From Peptococcaceae bacterium UBA5356 (GTDB taxonomy: Bacteria > Bacillota > Peptococcia > DRI-13 > DTU073), in assembly GCA_002407935.1 (NCBI GenBank), contig DHPU01000069.1, forward strand, positions 1 to 46,821: a stretch of 46,821 bases of DNA, written 5' to 3'. The notes under the pieces were generated by a model, which had not been told where the DNA came from, did no database searches, and was given only the letters and a program-made list of their open reading frames with translations. Below, one piece after another: positions 8,531 to 16,836 of the stretch (positions are counted from its first letter, which is position 1; every line of letters starts with the position of its first letter). Position numbers and translations under genes: made by a program.

Positions 8531-8586
8531 GTTTCTCCCTCGTTTCCCCTTTCTATCTCCAAATACTCACAGTCCTCACACACTTG

Positions 8587-9312
8587 CTAAGCTTTTAGTA
8601 AGCTCCCGAACCCCTCTGTTTTTTCCTGAACACCGGCTAACCTTAAACAATGCCAGAAACTGGCCTGAATGGCCGAAATGACCGGCTTGCCCAAATCGGC
8701 TTCTAATGCTTCTAAAACCGGTACTGTTCGTAAACCAGTACACAGCAGAACTAATGCTTGTGCATCCCTGGTATCGGCCTTTTTAGCAAATCTGTATACC
8801 TTATCCAAGCTTTGGCTGTCGATATCCGCATCATAGATATAGCCCATTCCTTGCAGATTAGTTGTCTCAATTCCCTCTTCCGCTAAGAAAGCCTGTGCCT
8901 TTTCATTAACCTCGCCTTCATAGGGAGTAGCCACGGCAACCTTATTCAGGCCCAAACTCTTAAGAGCAGCCACTACCGCTCCCGCCGTAGTCGTGCACGG
9001 TATTCCTCCGGTAGCCTCCTGCATCTTAGCGATTAATTCCCGATTATATGCCGCCCCATTTACAAAACTGCCGCTGGTACAGCCTAACACAAGAGAATCA
9101 ACCGGTACATCCGCCAATAAACGAGCCGCCTCTATAGATTGAGGTCCCACCTGCTGCAAACCTTCTACCGTAGTCGTATTAAAAGACACACGCGTAGTCA
9201 AAGTAATTACGCCTTTTGGCGACATTGCATAAAATTCCGGTTCCATCACCCACCCCGGGGAAGGGTAAACCAAACCCAGCTTTGCTCTCCAGCCATATAA
9301 GTCTTCACGCAT
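8587..9312 (-). CDS. Asp/Glu racemase-fold enzyme, maleate isomerase/EutA-like
   Basis: A 241-residue enzyme of the maleate isomerase/arylmalonate decarboxylase branch of the Asp/Glu racemase superfamily. Two catalytic-type cysteines are present, in LVLGCTSGSF and in LVLLCTGLRT, as expected for two-cysteine isomerases. The same branch includes EutA of bacterial ectoine utilization clusters. Here it lies just after the TRAP transporter genes and two steps from the DoeA/EutD-like gene, echoing those clusters. Its reaction is unproven: racemization or isomerization of ectoine, of N-acetyl-diaminobutyrate or of another acid are options. The start at 9312 was chosen because GGGGAGAG lies eight to nine bases upstream; an in-frame extension to 9384 has no such site. 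Confidence 0.83.
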   Translation of the reverse strand: MREDLYGWRAKLGLVYPSPGWVMEPEFYAMSPKGVITLTTRVSFNTTTVEGLQQVGPQSIEAARLLADVPVDSLVLGCTSGSFVNGAAYNRELIAKMQEATGGIPCTTTAGAVVAALKSLGLNKVAVATPYEGEVNEKAQAFLAEEGIETTNLQGMGYIYDADIDSQSLDKVYRFAKKADTRDAQALVLLCTGLRTVPVLEALEADLGKPVISAIQASFWHCLRLAGVQEKTEGFGSLLKA

Positions 9313-9398
9313 CTTTCGCTCTCCCCTTTTCTGCCAAATCATAGATGATGAGGATGAGTGGGGGAATGGTACCCCCACTGTCACCCTTTTGTCTAAAA

Positions 9399-10451
9399 CT
9401 ATTTAGCTATTACTTCTTCTACGTCCTTAATCAAGCCCGCCAGGATCGCCTTGGCGTTTGATCCGCCCAGTTCATAGAATTTTTCCCGGGCAGGGAGACT
9501 CGCCTGTCTAAAGGCATCGATCTCTTCTTCGGTTAATTCCACAACTTTAATGTTGCTGGTTTTTTTCATCTTTTCCAAACGCTCATTGTTGATTTGTTCG
9601 GCAACTTCAAACAAATATTGATTGCATTCTGCTGCACATTCTTCAACTAAATTCTGGACATCGGCAGGCAGAGATTCCCAATAATTTTTGTTCGAACAGA
9701 AAGTGAAGACGAACACATCTTGTTTGGACAACATCAGATAATCCTGTACTTCATTAAACTTCATTTCCTCAATGGCAAATAAAGGATTAACCTGACCATC
9801 AATCATCTTTAACTGTAAGCTGCTGTACACTTCCATGTACGGCACCGGTGTCGGATTAGCGCCGTAAGATTCATACATTGCCGCAATCATCGGAGAAGCC
9901 ATTGTTCTGATCTTAAAGCCTTTCATATCTGCCGGCTTTGTGATTTTCCGATTACCGGTCCACATCATATAACCCTCGGAAACCCAATCCAATACCTGCA
10001 TGTTTTGTTTGTAATAAGCTGTATTAATATAGTCTTTGATGGTCTTACTTGTATTTAACACTTCACGGCATTTTTCTACATTACCGGGTAACAAAAAATG
10101 CACATTAAAGACATTGGCTTCGGGAACAATTGTCGCCGTGGCTCCGGGACAATTAAGCGCAAATTCCACGCCCCCATTTTGCAGCAGCTCAACCTGATTA
10201 GTTCCATCTCCTAACTGACCAACAGGAAAAACTTGTATCTTAATTTTACCTTCAGATTTTTCTTCGATAACCTCTTTAAACTTCTGCGCATAATGATCTT
10301 CCAGGCTGCCAGGTGCTTCTTCATGAACCAGTTTCCAGGAATATGTTTTTTCTTCACCGGTACCGCCCTTATCGCCTGTTTTCCCCGAACAACCTACAAA
10401 TAAAGTGCCTAGCATTACTAATACCAAAAGAATACTCAACCTTTTCTTCAT
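9399..10451 (-). CDS. dctP: TRAP transporter substrate-binding lipoprotein, DctP family
   Basis: A 350-residue extracytoplasmic solute receptor. It starts with a lipoprotein signal peptide (KKRLSILLVLVMLGTLFVGC) with the lipidated cysteine at residue 21, followed by a glycine/lysine-rich linker and a DctP domain. Family members bind carboxylate-containing solutes using a conserved arginine; here NRKITKPADMKGFKIRTM contains the usual region. The start at 10451 has GAGGAG about seven bases upstream; a longer in-frame version to 10508 would place charged residues before the signal. With DctM and DctQ it makes a complete sodium- or proton-driven importer. Because ectoine importers TeaABC and UehABC are also TRAP systems, ectoine is a reasonable substrate, by inference from neighbours. 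Confidence 0.93.
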   Translation of the reverse strand: MKKRLSILLVLVMLGTLFVGCSGKTGDKGGTGEEKTYSWKLVHEEAPGSLEDHYAQKFKEVIEEKSEGKIKIQVFPVGQLGDGTNQVELLQNGGVEFALNCPGATATIVPEANVFNVHFLLPGNVEKCREVLNTSKTIKDYINTAYYKQNMQVLDWVSEGYMMWTGNRKITKPADMKGFKIRTMASPMIAAMYESYGANPTPVPYMEVYSSLQLKMIDGQVNPLFAIEEMKFNEVQDYLMLSKQDVFVFTFCSNKNYWESLPADVQNLVEECAAECNQYLFEVAEQINNERLEKMKKTSNIKVVELTEEEIDAFRQASLPAREKFYELGGSNAKAILAGLIKDVEEVIAK

Positions 10452-10566
10452 GTGTAATCTCCTCTCTCTGTTTAAATGCTTTTTTAACTTACACAAATTC
10501 AGACACACCCTTGGACAAACCGCTTTCGTTCTATTCCTCCCTTCATTTCCAGATTCTAAGTGCTTT

Positions 10567-11844
10567 TTAATACATCATTCGGACTAAGAAAAGTGCAATG
10601 TCAGGTACCAGAATCATAATGACGGAAATGATAATAAACATAATCATATAGGGTGCTAATCCTTTAACCACGTGCAAGAAAGTCCGGTCATAAATGGCGC
10701 ACGCGGTAAAGATATTACAGCCAAAAGGCGGCGTAACTGCTCCAATTGCTGACTGCAAAGTAACAATAATCCCTAAATGCACCGGATCAACACCTGCCTG
10801 TACGGCTACCGGAAAGAAGATCGGGGATAAAATGATAATGACCGGAATAGAGTCCACAAACATACAACCAATAAAGAAGAAAATACTAATTACAGCTAAC
10901 ACATAAAGTGCGGAAGGATCGGTTCCCAGTATTCCGACAGTGAGCATCTGGGGTATTTGGGCAAAGGTAATCACCCAGGAAAACGCTTGTCCACCGGCTA
11001 CCAGAATAAATACGGCTGCCGTAACCATCCCGGTAGAAAGGGCAATACACGGCAAATCCTTGAAGGTAATTGATTGAAAAACAAAAATTTCGAGAATAGC
11101 CGCGTATAAAACAGACATCGCCGCAGCTTCGGTAGGGCTGAATAAACCGGTGTAAATACCGCCTAAAACAATGATCGGGAAGCCTAAGGGCAATAGTGCT
11201 TTTCTAAAACCCTCCCACCGTTGTTTCCAGGTAAATTTCGGCTTGATAGGAATCCCTTTACGCCCAGCGTAAAAATATTCATAAACAGAAAAGAATAACA
11301 GAACCAATAGCCCCGGACCGACACCGCCGATAAAGAGTTCCCCTACGGAGGTTCCTGTCACCACCGCATACATAATCATACAAATACTGGGCGGAATCAG
11401 TAACGCAATATTCGCGGAGCTCATCATCAAAGCAATGACGTGCGATTCATTATAACCGGCTTTCAGCATCGGCTGCATCATCGGTTTCCCGATCGCTACC
11501 AAGGTCGCCTGCGTAGAACCGGAGATAGAGCCGAATATTGTACAAGTGGCCGCCGAGGTAATCGCCATGCCGCCTTTAATATGTCCGACAAACGTATCCA
11601 CAAAATCCAGTAATCTTTGCGCGGTCTGCCCGGTACACATAATATCCGCTGCCAGGATGAACATCGGTACAGCTAACAGTGAAAAGGGGGATACCCCAGC
11701 AATCAATTGCTGAATCATCAGCATGGGATTTACTACCGGATAATACAGCGCTAATACAGCCAAAGGAGCAATAATCATTCCTAACATCATGGGGAAGCCT
11801 AAAGCTAAACAGGCAATCATTATACCCAATAAAAGTGCTACCAT
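10567..11844 (-). CDS. dctM: TRAP transporter large permease, DctM family
   Basis: A 425-residue integral membrane protein with about a dozen hydrophobic segments and the DctM signature: an early FPMMLGM segment, then SIPVIIILSP and a GAVTPPFGCNIF segment. It forms the ion-coupled transport channel, working with the small permease upstream and the binding protein downstream. The start is ATG with GGGAG about eight bases upstream. The 115 bases between it and the binding protein gene contain no gene and no obvious hairpin. The family imports organic acids and zwitterions, including ectoine in some systems. The gene is complete, with no sign of decay. Confidence 0.94.
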   Translation of the reverse strand: MVALLLGIMIACLALGFPMMLGMIIAPLAVLALYYPVVNPMLMIQQLIAGVSPFSLLAVPMFILAADIMCTGQTAQRLLDFVDTFVGHIKGGMAITSAATCTIFGSISGSTQATLVAIGKPMMQPMLKAGYNESHVIALMMSSANIALLIPPSICMIMYAVVTGTSVGELFIGGVGPGLLVLLFFSVYEYFYAGRKGIPIKPKFTWKQRWEGFRKALLPLGFPIIVLGGIYTGLFSPTEAAAMSVLYAAILEIFVFQSITFKDLPCIALSTGMVTAAVFILVAGGQAFSWVITFAQIPQMLTVGILGTDPSALYVLAVISIFFFIGCMFVDSIPVIIILSPIFFPVAVQAGVDPVHLGIIVTLQSAIGAVTPPFGCNIFTACAIYDRTFLHVVKGLAPYMIMFIIISVIMILVPDIALFLVRMMY

Positions 11845-11879
11845 TCTTTCTTCTCCCTTCTAGTTTTGTCTTTCCGTAG

Positions 11880-12422
11880 CTATAAAGTTGCGACAACATC
11901 TTCCCTATCACTAGCTTTTTTCTCTGAGCCCAAGTAAAGTTCTTCTTTTTCCGTGATATTTAAAACAAGGCTGATAAAGTATTGAACGGCAGTCAGGAAA
12001 AACCCTAGCGGTACGAAAGCGTAGAAGGTCCACATCGGTATCCCTAAAGCGGGAGTAATTCTCGCCGATCCATACACCGTGATCACATATTGTGTACTCA
12101 AATAGCCCAGATAAATCATCGCTCCGCCGGTGATAATCGAGGTAACATACAGAAACACTTTCTTTACTCTAAAAGGAGATAAATCAAAGATGGCCGACAT
12201 GACAATATGTCTGGCGATTCTCGCCGCGTAACTGGTGCCAACGAAGGTAACGATAATCATAAACATTTGCCCAATCTCTTCGGCAAATTTCCAACTATTC
12301 GAAAAGACAGTCCGGCTAACAGAATTACCGATTAACATTACCGCCATTGCTAAAATACCGTACCCTAAAATAAACTCCTCAAATTTACGTAACCCCTTGT
12401 TGATTTTTAACAAGGCCCCCAT
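11880..12422 (-). CDS. dctQ: TRAP transporter small permease, DctQ family
   Basis: A 180-residue membrane protein with four hydrophobic segments, starting with EEFILGYGILAMAVMLIGNSV-like sequence, and a lysine/glutamate-rich cytoplasmic C-terminus (LGSEKKASDRED). It matches the small DctQ subunit that pairs with DctM. The middle has SWKFAEEIGQMFMI, the typical W-x-EE-type motif of the family. The start is ATG with GGAGGGAGG upstream. It is the first transporter gene of the run and lies 100 bases after the DoeA-like gene, the gap holding a GC-rich hairpin. Its fixed order Q-M-P marks a complete transporter set. Confidence 0.92.
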   Translation of the reverse strand: MGALLKINKGLRKFEEFILGYGILAMAVMLIGNSVSRTVFSNSWKFAEEIGQMFMIIVTFVGTSYAARIARHIVMSAIFDLSPFRVKKVFLYVTSIITGGAMIYLGYLSTQYVITVYGSARITPALGIPMWTFYAFVPLGFFLTAVQYFISLVLNITEKEELYLGSEKKASDREDVVATL

Positions 12423-12462
12423 AAATGTACCTCCCTACTTCAATTTTTAATTTCCGAAGCAA

Positions 12463-12498
12463 CAGGCGGCCTCCACCTGAAGCAGGCCGCTGCCGCCT
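12463..12498 (-). other. GC-rich intercistronic hairpin between DoeA-like and TRAP genes
   Basis: Two overlapping 7-bp stems are possible in this GC-rich patch. One is GCGGCCT (12466-12472) with AGGCCGC (12484-12490); the other is AGGCGGC (12464-12470) with GCCGCCT (12492-12498). They are mutually exclusive. No U-run follows on the minus strand, so this is not a normal terminator. It may be an RNA-processing or stabilizing element that sets transporter versus enzyme expression; this is inference. Confidence 0.45.
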
Positions 12499-12522
12499 AC
12501 TGCTCAGAATAGCTTCATAAAA

Positions 12523-13707
12523 CTATTTAATAACCAGCTCTTTAGGATACTTGGCAAACTCTTCGTGCCCGTTTTCCGTTACTCTAATGCACTGGCTGAT
12601 GGAAACGCCAAAATCATCAAAATACATACCGGGGATACAATGGAAGGTCATATTGGGCTGTAACACCGTTTTGTCTCCGGGGCGGAGGCTAGCTGTATGT
12701 TCACCCCAATCGGGAGGATAGTTCAAACCGGTCGAATAACCGATCCGGGACTCTTTGGCATAACCATATTTACTAAGGACGTTTCGCCAGGCTGCTTCCA
12801 CTTCTTCACAGGTTACTCCCGGTTTAACCGTCTCTAAAGCCGCATTCAGTCCTTCTACGGTAATTTTGGCTACATCTTCTACTTGTTTAGAAGTCTCACC
12901 AAGGGAGATTGTCCGGCACATCGGGCAATGATACCGTTTATAAGCACCGGCTATTTCAATATACATAGTTGTTCCGGTTGTATATCTGGAATCATCCCAG
13001 GTAAGATGCGGAGCACCGGCAGTTTCGCCGGCAGGCATCAAAGGTTCAATGGCGATATAGTCTCCACCGAATTCCGGCGTCCCGACTGTTTGCGCATGCA
13101 GGATAGCTGCCGCTACATCGCACTGTCTTACCCCAACATCTAAGGCATCAATTCCGGCCTTCATGGCTAAATCAACGATCTTGCCGGCTTTTCTCATCAA
13201 TTCAATTTCTGCATCTGATTTAATAATTTTTACCCAGTTAACAAGATTATGAGCATTTACGAACTGAGCATTGGGCAGACCGACTTTCAATCTTTCATAG
13301 GCCATAGCCGTAAACCAATAAGCATCCATCTCCACGCCGATCCGTTTCTTGTCGTAACCTAACTCCGTTAAGACTTTTGCCATGTAATCCATCGGGTGTT
13401 TGATTGTGCTTTGGACATGGTCATCGCTATAAGCATGGACATGGTCTTTTTCTAAATAAGTTGTCTTCACGGCACCACAGAAGGCATCCATATACCGACC
13501 GATAAATCTGGGCATTTCATCATCCAAAGTTACTACGACAATCTGATGTACGTAGAAAGACCATGCATCGTAACCAATGACATAATTCATGTTGGCCGGA
13601 TCGGTAATTAGCAAAACATCAATACCCTTTTCTGACATACTTGCTTTAACCTTACTCAATCTCTCCAGGTATTCCGCTTTTGTAAAAGGCATCCGCATCA
13701 TTAGCAC
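12523..13707 (-). CDS. doeA: Ectoine hydrolase-like M24-fold protein (DoeA/EutD family)
   Basis: A 394-residue protein with the creatinase N-terminal domain followed by an M24 'pita-bread' domain. Hallmarks that I associate with the DoeA/EutD ectoine hydrolase group are TDPANMNYVIGYDAWSFYVH (35-54), PHLTWDD (233-239), IEIAGAYKRYHCPMCRT (250-266) and YPPDWGE (330-336). The five metal ligands of true M24 aminopeptidases are not conserved: the first Asp is E251, the second falls at P262, the GHGIG-type His is absent and the last Glu is I358. So this is a metal-free hydrolase type like creatinase, with H234 a likely catalytic residue. DoeA opens the ectoine ring to N-acetyl-2,4-diaminobutyrate. 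Creatinase-like activity on another cyclic or amidine substrate remains possible. Start choice lies between GTG 13707 and ATG 13701; AAAGGAG precedes both. Confidence 0.8.
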   Translation of the reverse strand: MLMMRMPFTKAEYLERLSKVKASMSEKGIDVLLITDPANMNYVIGYDAWSFYVHQIVVVTLDDEMPRFIGRYMDAFCGAVKTTYLEKDHVHAYSDDHVQSTIKHPMDYMAKVLTELGYDKKRIGVEMDAYWFTAMAYERLKVGLPNAQFVNAHNLVNWVKIIKSDAEIELMRKAGKIVDLAMKAGIDALDVGVRQCDVAAAILHAQTVGTPEFGGDYIAIEPLMPAGETAGAPHLTWDDSRYTTGTTMYIEIAGAYKRYHCPMCRTISLGETSKQVEDVAKITVEGLNAALETVKPGVTCEEVEAAWRNVLSKYGYAKESRIGYSTGLNYPPDWGEHTASLRPGDKTVLQPNMTFHCIPGMYFDDFGVSISQCIRVTENGHEEFAKYPKELVIK

Positions 13708-13728
13708 ACAATCTCCTTTCGTTTTCCC

Positions 13729-14943
13729 TTATTTAATGAAATCTCTCCTTATTACGACTTCATCATTACAATCGGTTAAATATTTAAGAGTTGTTCTCAC
13801 ATGCATTTCAACCCCAAGGCTTAGCGTATCTTCGTCGAGATTAAAGCAAGGATGATGATGAGGATACGTTGTCCCCTTTTCCTGATTACCTGTCCCAATG
13901 AAAGAGAATACACCCGGCACTTCCCGGCTGAATTCCGCAAAATCCTCCCCGGGCATACAAACATAGGAACAGATTTGCTCTGGTTTAACAATGCTTTCCG
14001 CAACCTCTTTCACGACATTTGCTAACTGCTCATCATTAATCAGCGTTGAGCTGCTCGGTATAAATTCTAATTCATAATCGGCTCGATAGGCTTCACACAC
14101 ATTCGCTACTATTCTGGCAAATCTCCGTCTGGGTTGCTCCTCTAACTCATCACTGCTGTCATACAACGTCCGCATCGAACCTAACATCTCTACTTTGTCC
14201 GGTATAATATTAGGAGCAGTCCCACCGGAGATTTTGCCAAAAATAATCAAGGTTGGCTTCAGTACGTCTATTTCTCTGGTTTGAATCAGCTGTACTGACT
14301 GAATAATATTTGCGGCCGTGATGACCGGATCAATGGCGGTTTGGGGTGATCCGCTATGACCACCCTTTCCCTTCACCACCAGCCGAAAATTATATTGACC
14401 CGCCATTACAGGACCGCCGGATATGGCAATTTTGCCACTATCAATGGGAGACCATAAGTGAACACCAAAAGCTGCATCAACATGAGGATTTTCCATAACT
14501 CCTTCTTCAATCATCCGTAAGGCTCCGGCATCTTCCTCATTAGGCTGAAAAACAAACTTTACATTACCCTTGAGCTGTTCTTTATACGCAGCGAGAATTT
14601 TAGCGGCCACCAACAACATTGCTATATGTCCATCATGACCACAAGCATGCATTTTACCGGGATATACCGACTTATAAGGAACTTCATTCTCCTCCTGCAC
14701 CGGTAAAGCATCCATATCAGCTCTTAACATCACGGTACGTCCCGGTTTGCTGCTCCGTAAAAGTCCCACTACCCCTGTCTGGGCAATTCTTTGCACTTCT
14801 AAACCGCACTCTTGCAAATACTGAGCGACAATTTCTGCAGTCCTGTATTCCTGAAAGCCTAATTCAGGATGCATATGAAAGTCTCTTCTTAAGGTAATTA
14901 ACTCCTCTTGCAGTTGTGCAATCTGCTTTTTAATCTCCATCAT
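13729..14943 (-). CDS. M20D amidohydrolase (N-acyl-amino-acid deacylase)
   Basis: A 404-residue amidohydrolase of the HipO/AbgB/ama type. Its metal site is intact: HACGHDGH at 99-106, including the family's bridging cysteine C101, QPNEED at 133-138, GVHLW at 160-164, and a late HHHPCFN segment. Relatives remove acyl groups from amino acids, including N-acetyl-diaminopimelate. It is located directly between the DoeA-like gene (22 bases downstream) and the dehydrogenase gene. It is therefore a good candidate for removing the acetyl group from N-acetyl-2,4-diaminobutyrate, replacing the DoeB/EutE enzyme of aerobic ectoine degraders. Substrate assignment is inference. The start is ATG with AAAGGAG six bases before. 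Confidence 0.87.
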   Translation of the reverse strand: MMEIKKQIAQLQEELITLRRDFHMHPELGFQEYRTAEIVAQYLQECGLEVQRIAQTGVVGLLRSSKPGRTVMLRADMDALPVQEENEVPYKSVYPGKMHACGHDGHIAMLLVAAKILAAYKEQLKGNVKFVFQPNEEDAGALRMIEEGVMENPHVDAAFGVHLWSPIDSGKIAISGGPVMAGQYNFRLVVKGKGGHSGSPQTAIDPVITAANIIQSVQLIQTREIDVLKPTLIIFGKISGGTAPNIIPDKVEMLGSMRTLYDSSDELEEQPRRRFARIVANVCEAYRADYELEFIPSSSTLINDEQLANVVKEVAESIVKPEQICSYVCMPGEDFAEFSREVPGVFSFIGTGNQEKGTTYPHHHPCFNLDEDTLSLGVEMHVRTTLKYLTDCNDEVVIRRDFIK

Positions 14944-14981
14944 GCCATACTCCTTTATGCTACCCTATCTCTTGCTGTTTT

Positions 14982-16217
14982 TTAGACCCAGCCCCTGGCT
15001 TTCATCGCTTTGCTAATTTTAATCAAGGCATTGGACCAAGCTGCATTGCGCAAAGAAATATTCTTTTCCTTAGCTGTCGCAGCAGTTTCCCGATATGCTT
15101 TGACAATTCGTTCTTTTAATTTAGCCAATACAGTCTCTAAGTCCCAAAAAGTATCTGTTAGCCCTTGTGTCCGTTCAAAACCACAAACAATGGCACTTCC
15201 ACAGTTAGTTACTACGTCAGGTACAATTGTTACGCCTTTGGCTGCCAGAATCTTTTCTCCTTCCGGAGTAACAGGTCCATTAGCACATTCCATGATTAAC
15301 CTGGCCTTGACTTTATCCGCATTTTTTTCCGTAATAACACTCTGTACGGCTGCCGGCAGTAAAATATCACAATCGACTTCCAATACATCCGACGTGGTTA
15401 TTTTAGTTGTGCCGGGGAAATCAACGACAGAACCAGTTTTAGCTACAAATTCGATTAACTCTTCCACATTAATTCCATCCGCTGCCGCGATACCGCCATA
15501 AATATCCCCTATCGCTACAACCTTAAAGCCTTCCTTGTACAGTAATAGGGCTGCGTTTCGTCCCACATTGCCAAAACCCTGAACCGCTACTCTTGCATTA
15601 TTAGGCAGCCCTAAATCTTTAACCGCTTCCATAGTGACATAAGATACACCGGTTCCGGTCGCTTCTGCACTACCAACAGTACCTTTTACTTCCACTGGTT
15701 TATCATTAATGGCGGCAGGACTATGAAATCCCGTAATTTCTTCGTATTCGTCTAACATCCAAGCCATAACCTTCGCACTTGTTCCCATGTCAACTCCCGG
15801 AACATCCACCCAAGCCCCTTTCATCGGTAGCTTACGGATATAAGCTCTACTGAGACGTTCCAATTCCCATTCACTTAATTCCCGTGTATCAACCCTGATT
15901 CCGCCTTTACCTCCACCAGCCGGAATACCCCCTACCGCATGCTTAATGGTCATCCAGAATCCTAAAGCCTTAACAGTATCCAGATCGAGATCGGGAACAA
16001 AACGTGTCCCATCTTTCGTCTGACCTAACGCGGTATTATAGTGCACCCGATAAGCTGTAAAAATTCTTATTTCACCGTTATCCATCTTCAAAGGAATCGT
16101 AAACTCCATAATCCGTTGGGGCTGACTAAGCATTTTCACCACATTTGGTTCCAGACCGGCTATTTCAGCGGCGTTACGCAATGTAGTTAATGCTGTTTCA
16201 AAAGGGTTTGTACTCAT
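14982..16217 (-). CDS. Glu/Leu/Phe/Val dehydrogenase-family amino acid dehydrogenase
   Basis: A 411-residue NAD(P)-dependent amino acid dehydrogenase. K68, K92, K104 (in GGGKGGIRVD) and D143 match the carboxylate-binding and catalytic positions of glutamate dehydrogenases; GFGNVG at 214-219 binds the nucleotide. Pocket features differ from glutamate enzymes: GPTKGG is GQTKDG, and the VSYFEW segment that contacts the side-chain carboxylate is VCGFER, so the key serine is C345. This suggests a substrate other than glutamate, and in this run L-2,4-diaminobutyrate, giving 4-amino-2-oxobutyrate, fits the chain of enzymes. Plain glutamate dehydrogenase remains possible. The start at 16217 has AAGGAGG nine bases upstream. 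Confidence 0.88.
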   Translation of the reverse strand: MSTNPFETALTTLRNAAEIAGLEPNVVKMLSQPQRIMEFTIPLKMDNGEIRIFTAYRVHYNTALGQTKDGTRFVPDLDLDTVKALGFWMTIKHAVGGIPAGGGKGGIRVDTRELSEWELERLSRAYIRKLPMKGAWVDVPGVDMGTSAKVMAWMLDEYEEITGFHSPAAINDKPVEVKGTVGSAEATGTGVSYVTMEAVKDLGLPNNARVAVQGFGNVGRNAALLLYKEGFKVVAIGDIYGGIAAADGINVEELIEFVAKTGSVVDFPGTTKITTSDVLEVDCDILLPAAVQSVITEKNADKVKARLIMECANGPVTPEGEKILAAKGVTIVPDVVTNCGSAIVCGFERTQGLTDTFWDLETVLAKLKERIVKAYRETAATAKEKNISLRNAAWSNALIKISKAMKARGWV

Positions 16218-16293
16218 TGAACTTGGCCTCCTTAATTTTAATCGCACTTTTTATTCTTTCTTTGCTTTATATTATTTTCCGATTACGCTTTAC

Positions 16294-16836
16294 TTATTTT
16301 GTACTAGCAGCGTACGCAAAACCGACCTCAATCGCTTTTTGATTGATTTCTACTAAATGAGCTTTACTAGGAGGAAATTGATCAACCACCTTAGTCTTCA
16401 CCTGTTCCTTATCGACAAAATTTAAGAACTGCAAAACTGCACCTAACGCTATCATGTTAGCTGTTTTGGCATTGCCTACTTCCTGAGCAAGATCATTAAT
16501 CGGTACTTTAATTATTTGTACATCTTTTCTAGTCGGTTCAATACTAATTAAAGAACTATTAATAATAATATAGCCCTGCTCCTTAACCAGATGTTCATAC
16601 TCGACTAAAGACTTTTCATCCATCACCATTAATAAATCGGCAGCAGAAATAACCGGTGAGCCCATTTCACCAGAAACAACAATCTGGCACATGGTGCGCC
16701 CACCTCTTTTTTCCTGTCCATAGGAAGGAGCAAAAGTAACGGTATAACCTTCTTTTACAGCGGTAGAACATAGTAATTCGCCAATCAACATCACACCCTG
16801 TCCGCCGATTCCGGAAAATATCAATTCATGCCGCAT
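16294..16836 (-). CDS. 2-oxoacid:ferredoxin oxidoreductase, gamma subunit
   Basis: A 180-residue gamma-type subunit of the pyruvate/2-oxoacid:ferredoxin oxidoreductase family. It has the N-terminal SGIGGQGVMLIGELL and YGQEKRGG segments and the SPVISAADLLMVMD region typical of PorG/KorC/VorC. It helps form the CoA-binding and electron-transfer assembly with the alpha, beta and ferredoxin-like subunits encoded immediately upstream in the same operon. Its start codon overlaps the beta-subunit stop by one base (TAATG), showing translational coupling. The whole complex splits a 2-oxoacid and CoA into acyl-CoA, CO2 and reduced ferredoxin in the cytoplasm. Confidence 0.92.
   Translation of the reverse strand: MRHELIFSGIGGQGVMLIGELLCSTAVKEGYTVTFAPSYGQEKRGGRTMCQIVVSGEMGSPVISAADLLMVMDEKSLVEYEHLVKEQGYIIINSSLISIEPTRKDVQIIKVPINDLAQEVGNAKTANMIALGAVLQFLNFVDKEQVKTKVVDQFPPSKAHLVEINQKAIEVGFAYAASTK

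Noticed and set aside
15010..15501. Long plus-strand open frame (163 codons)
   Set aside because: It is antisense to the amino acid dehydrogenase gene, has no ribosome site or family resemblance, and mirrors the codon pattern of the minus-strand gene.
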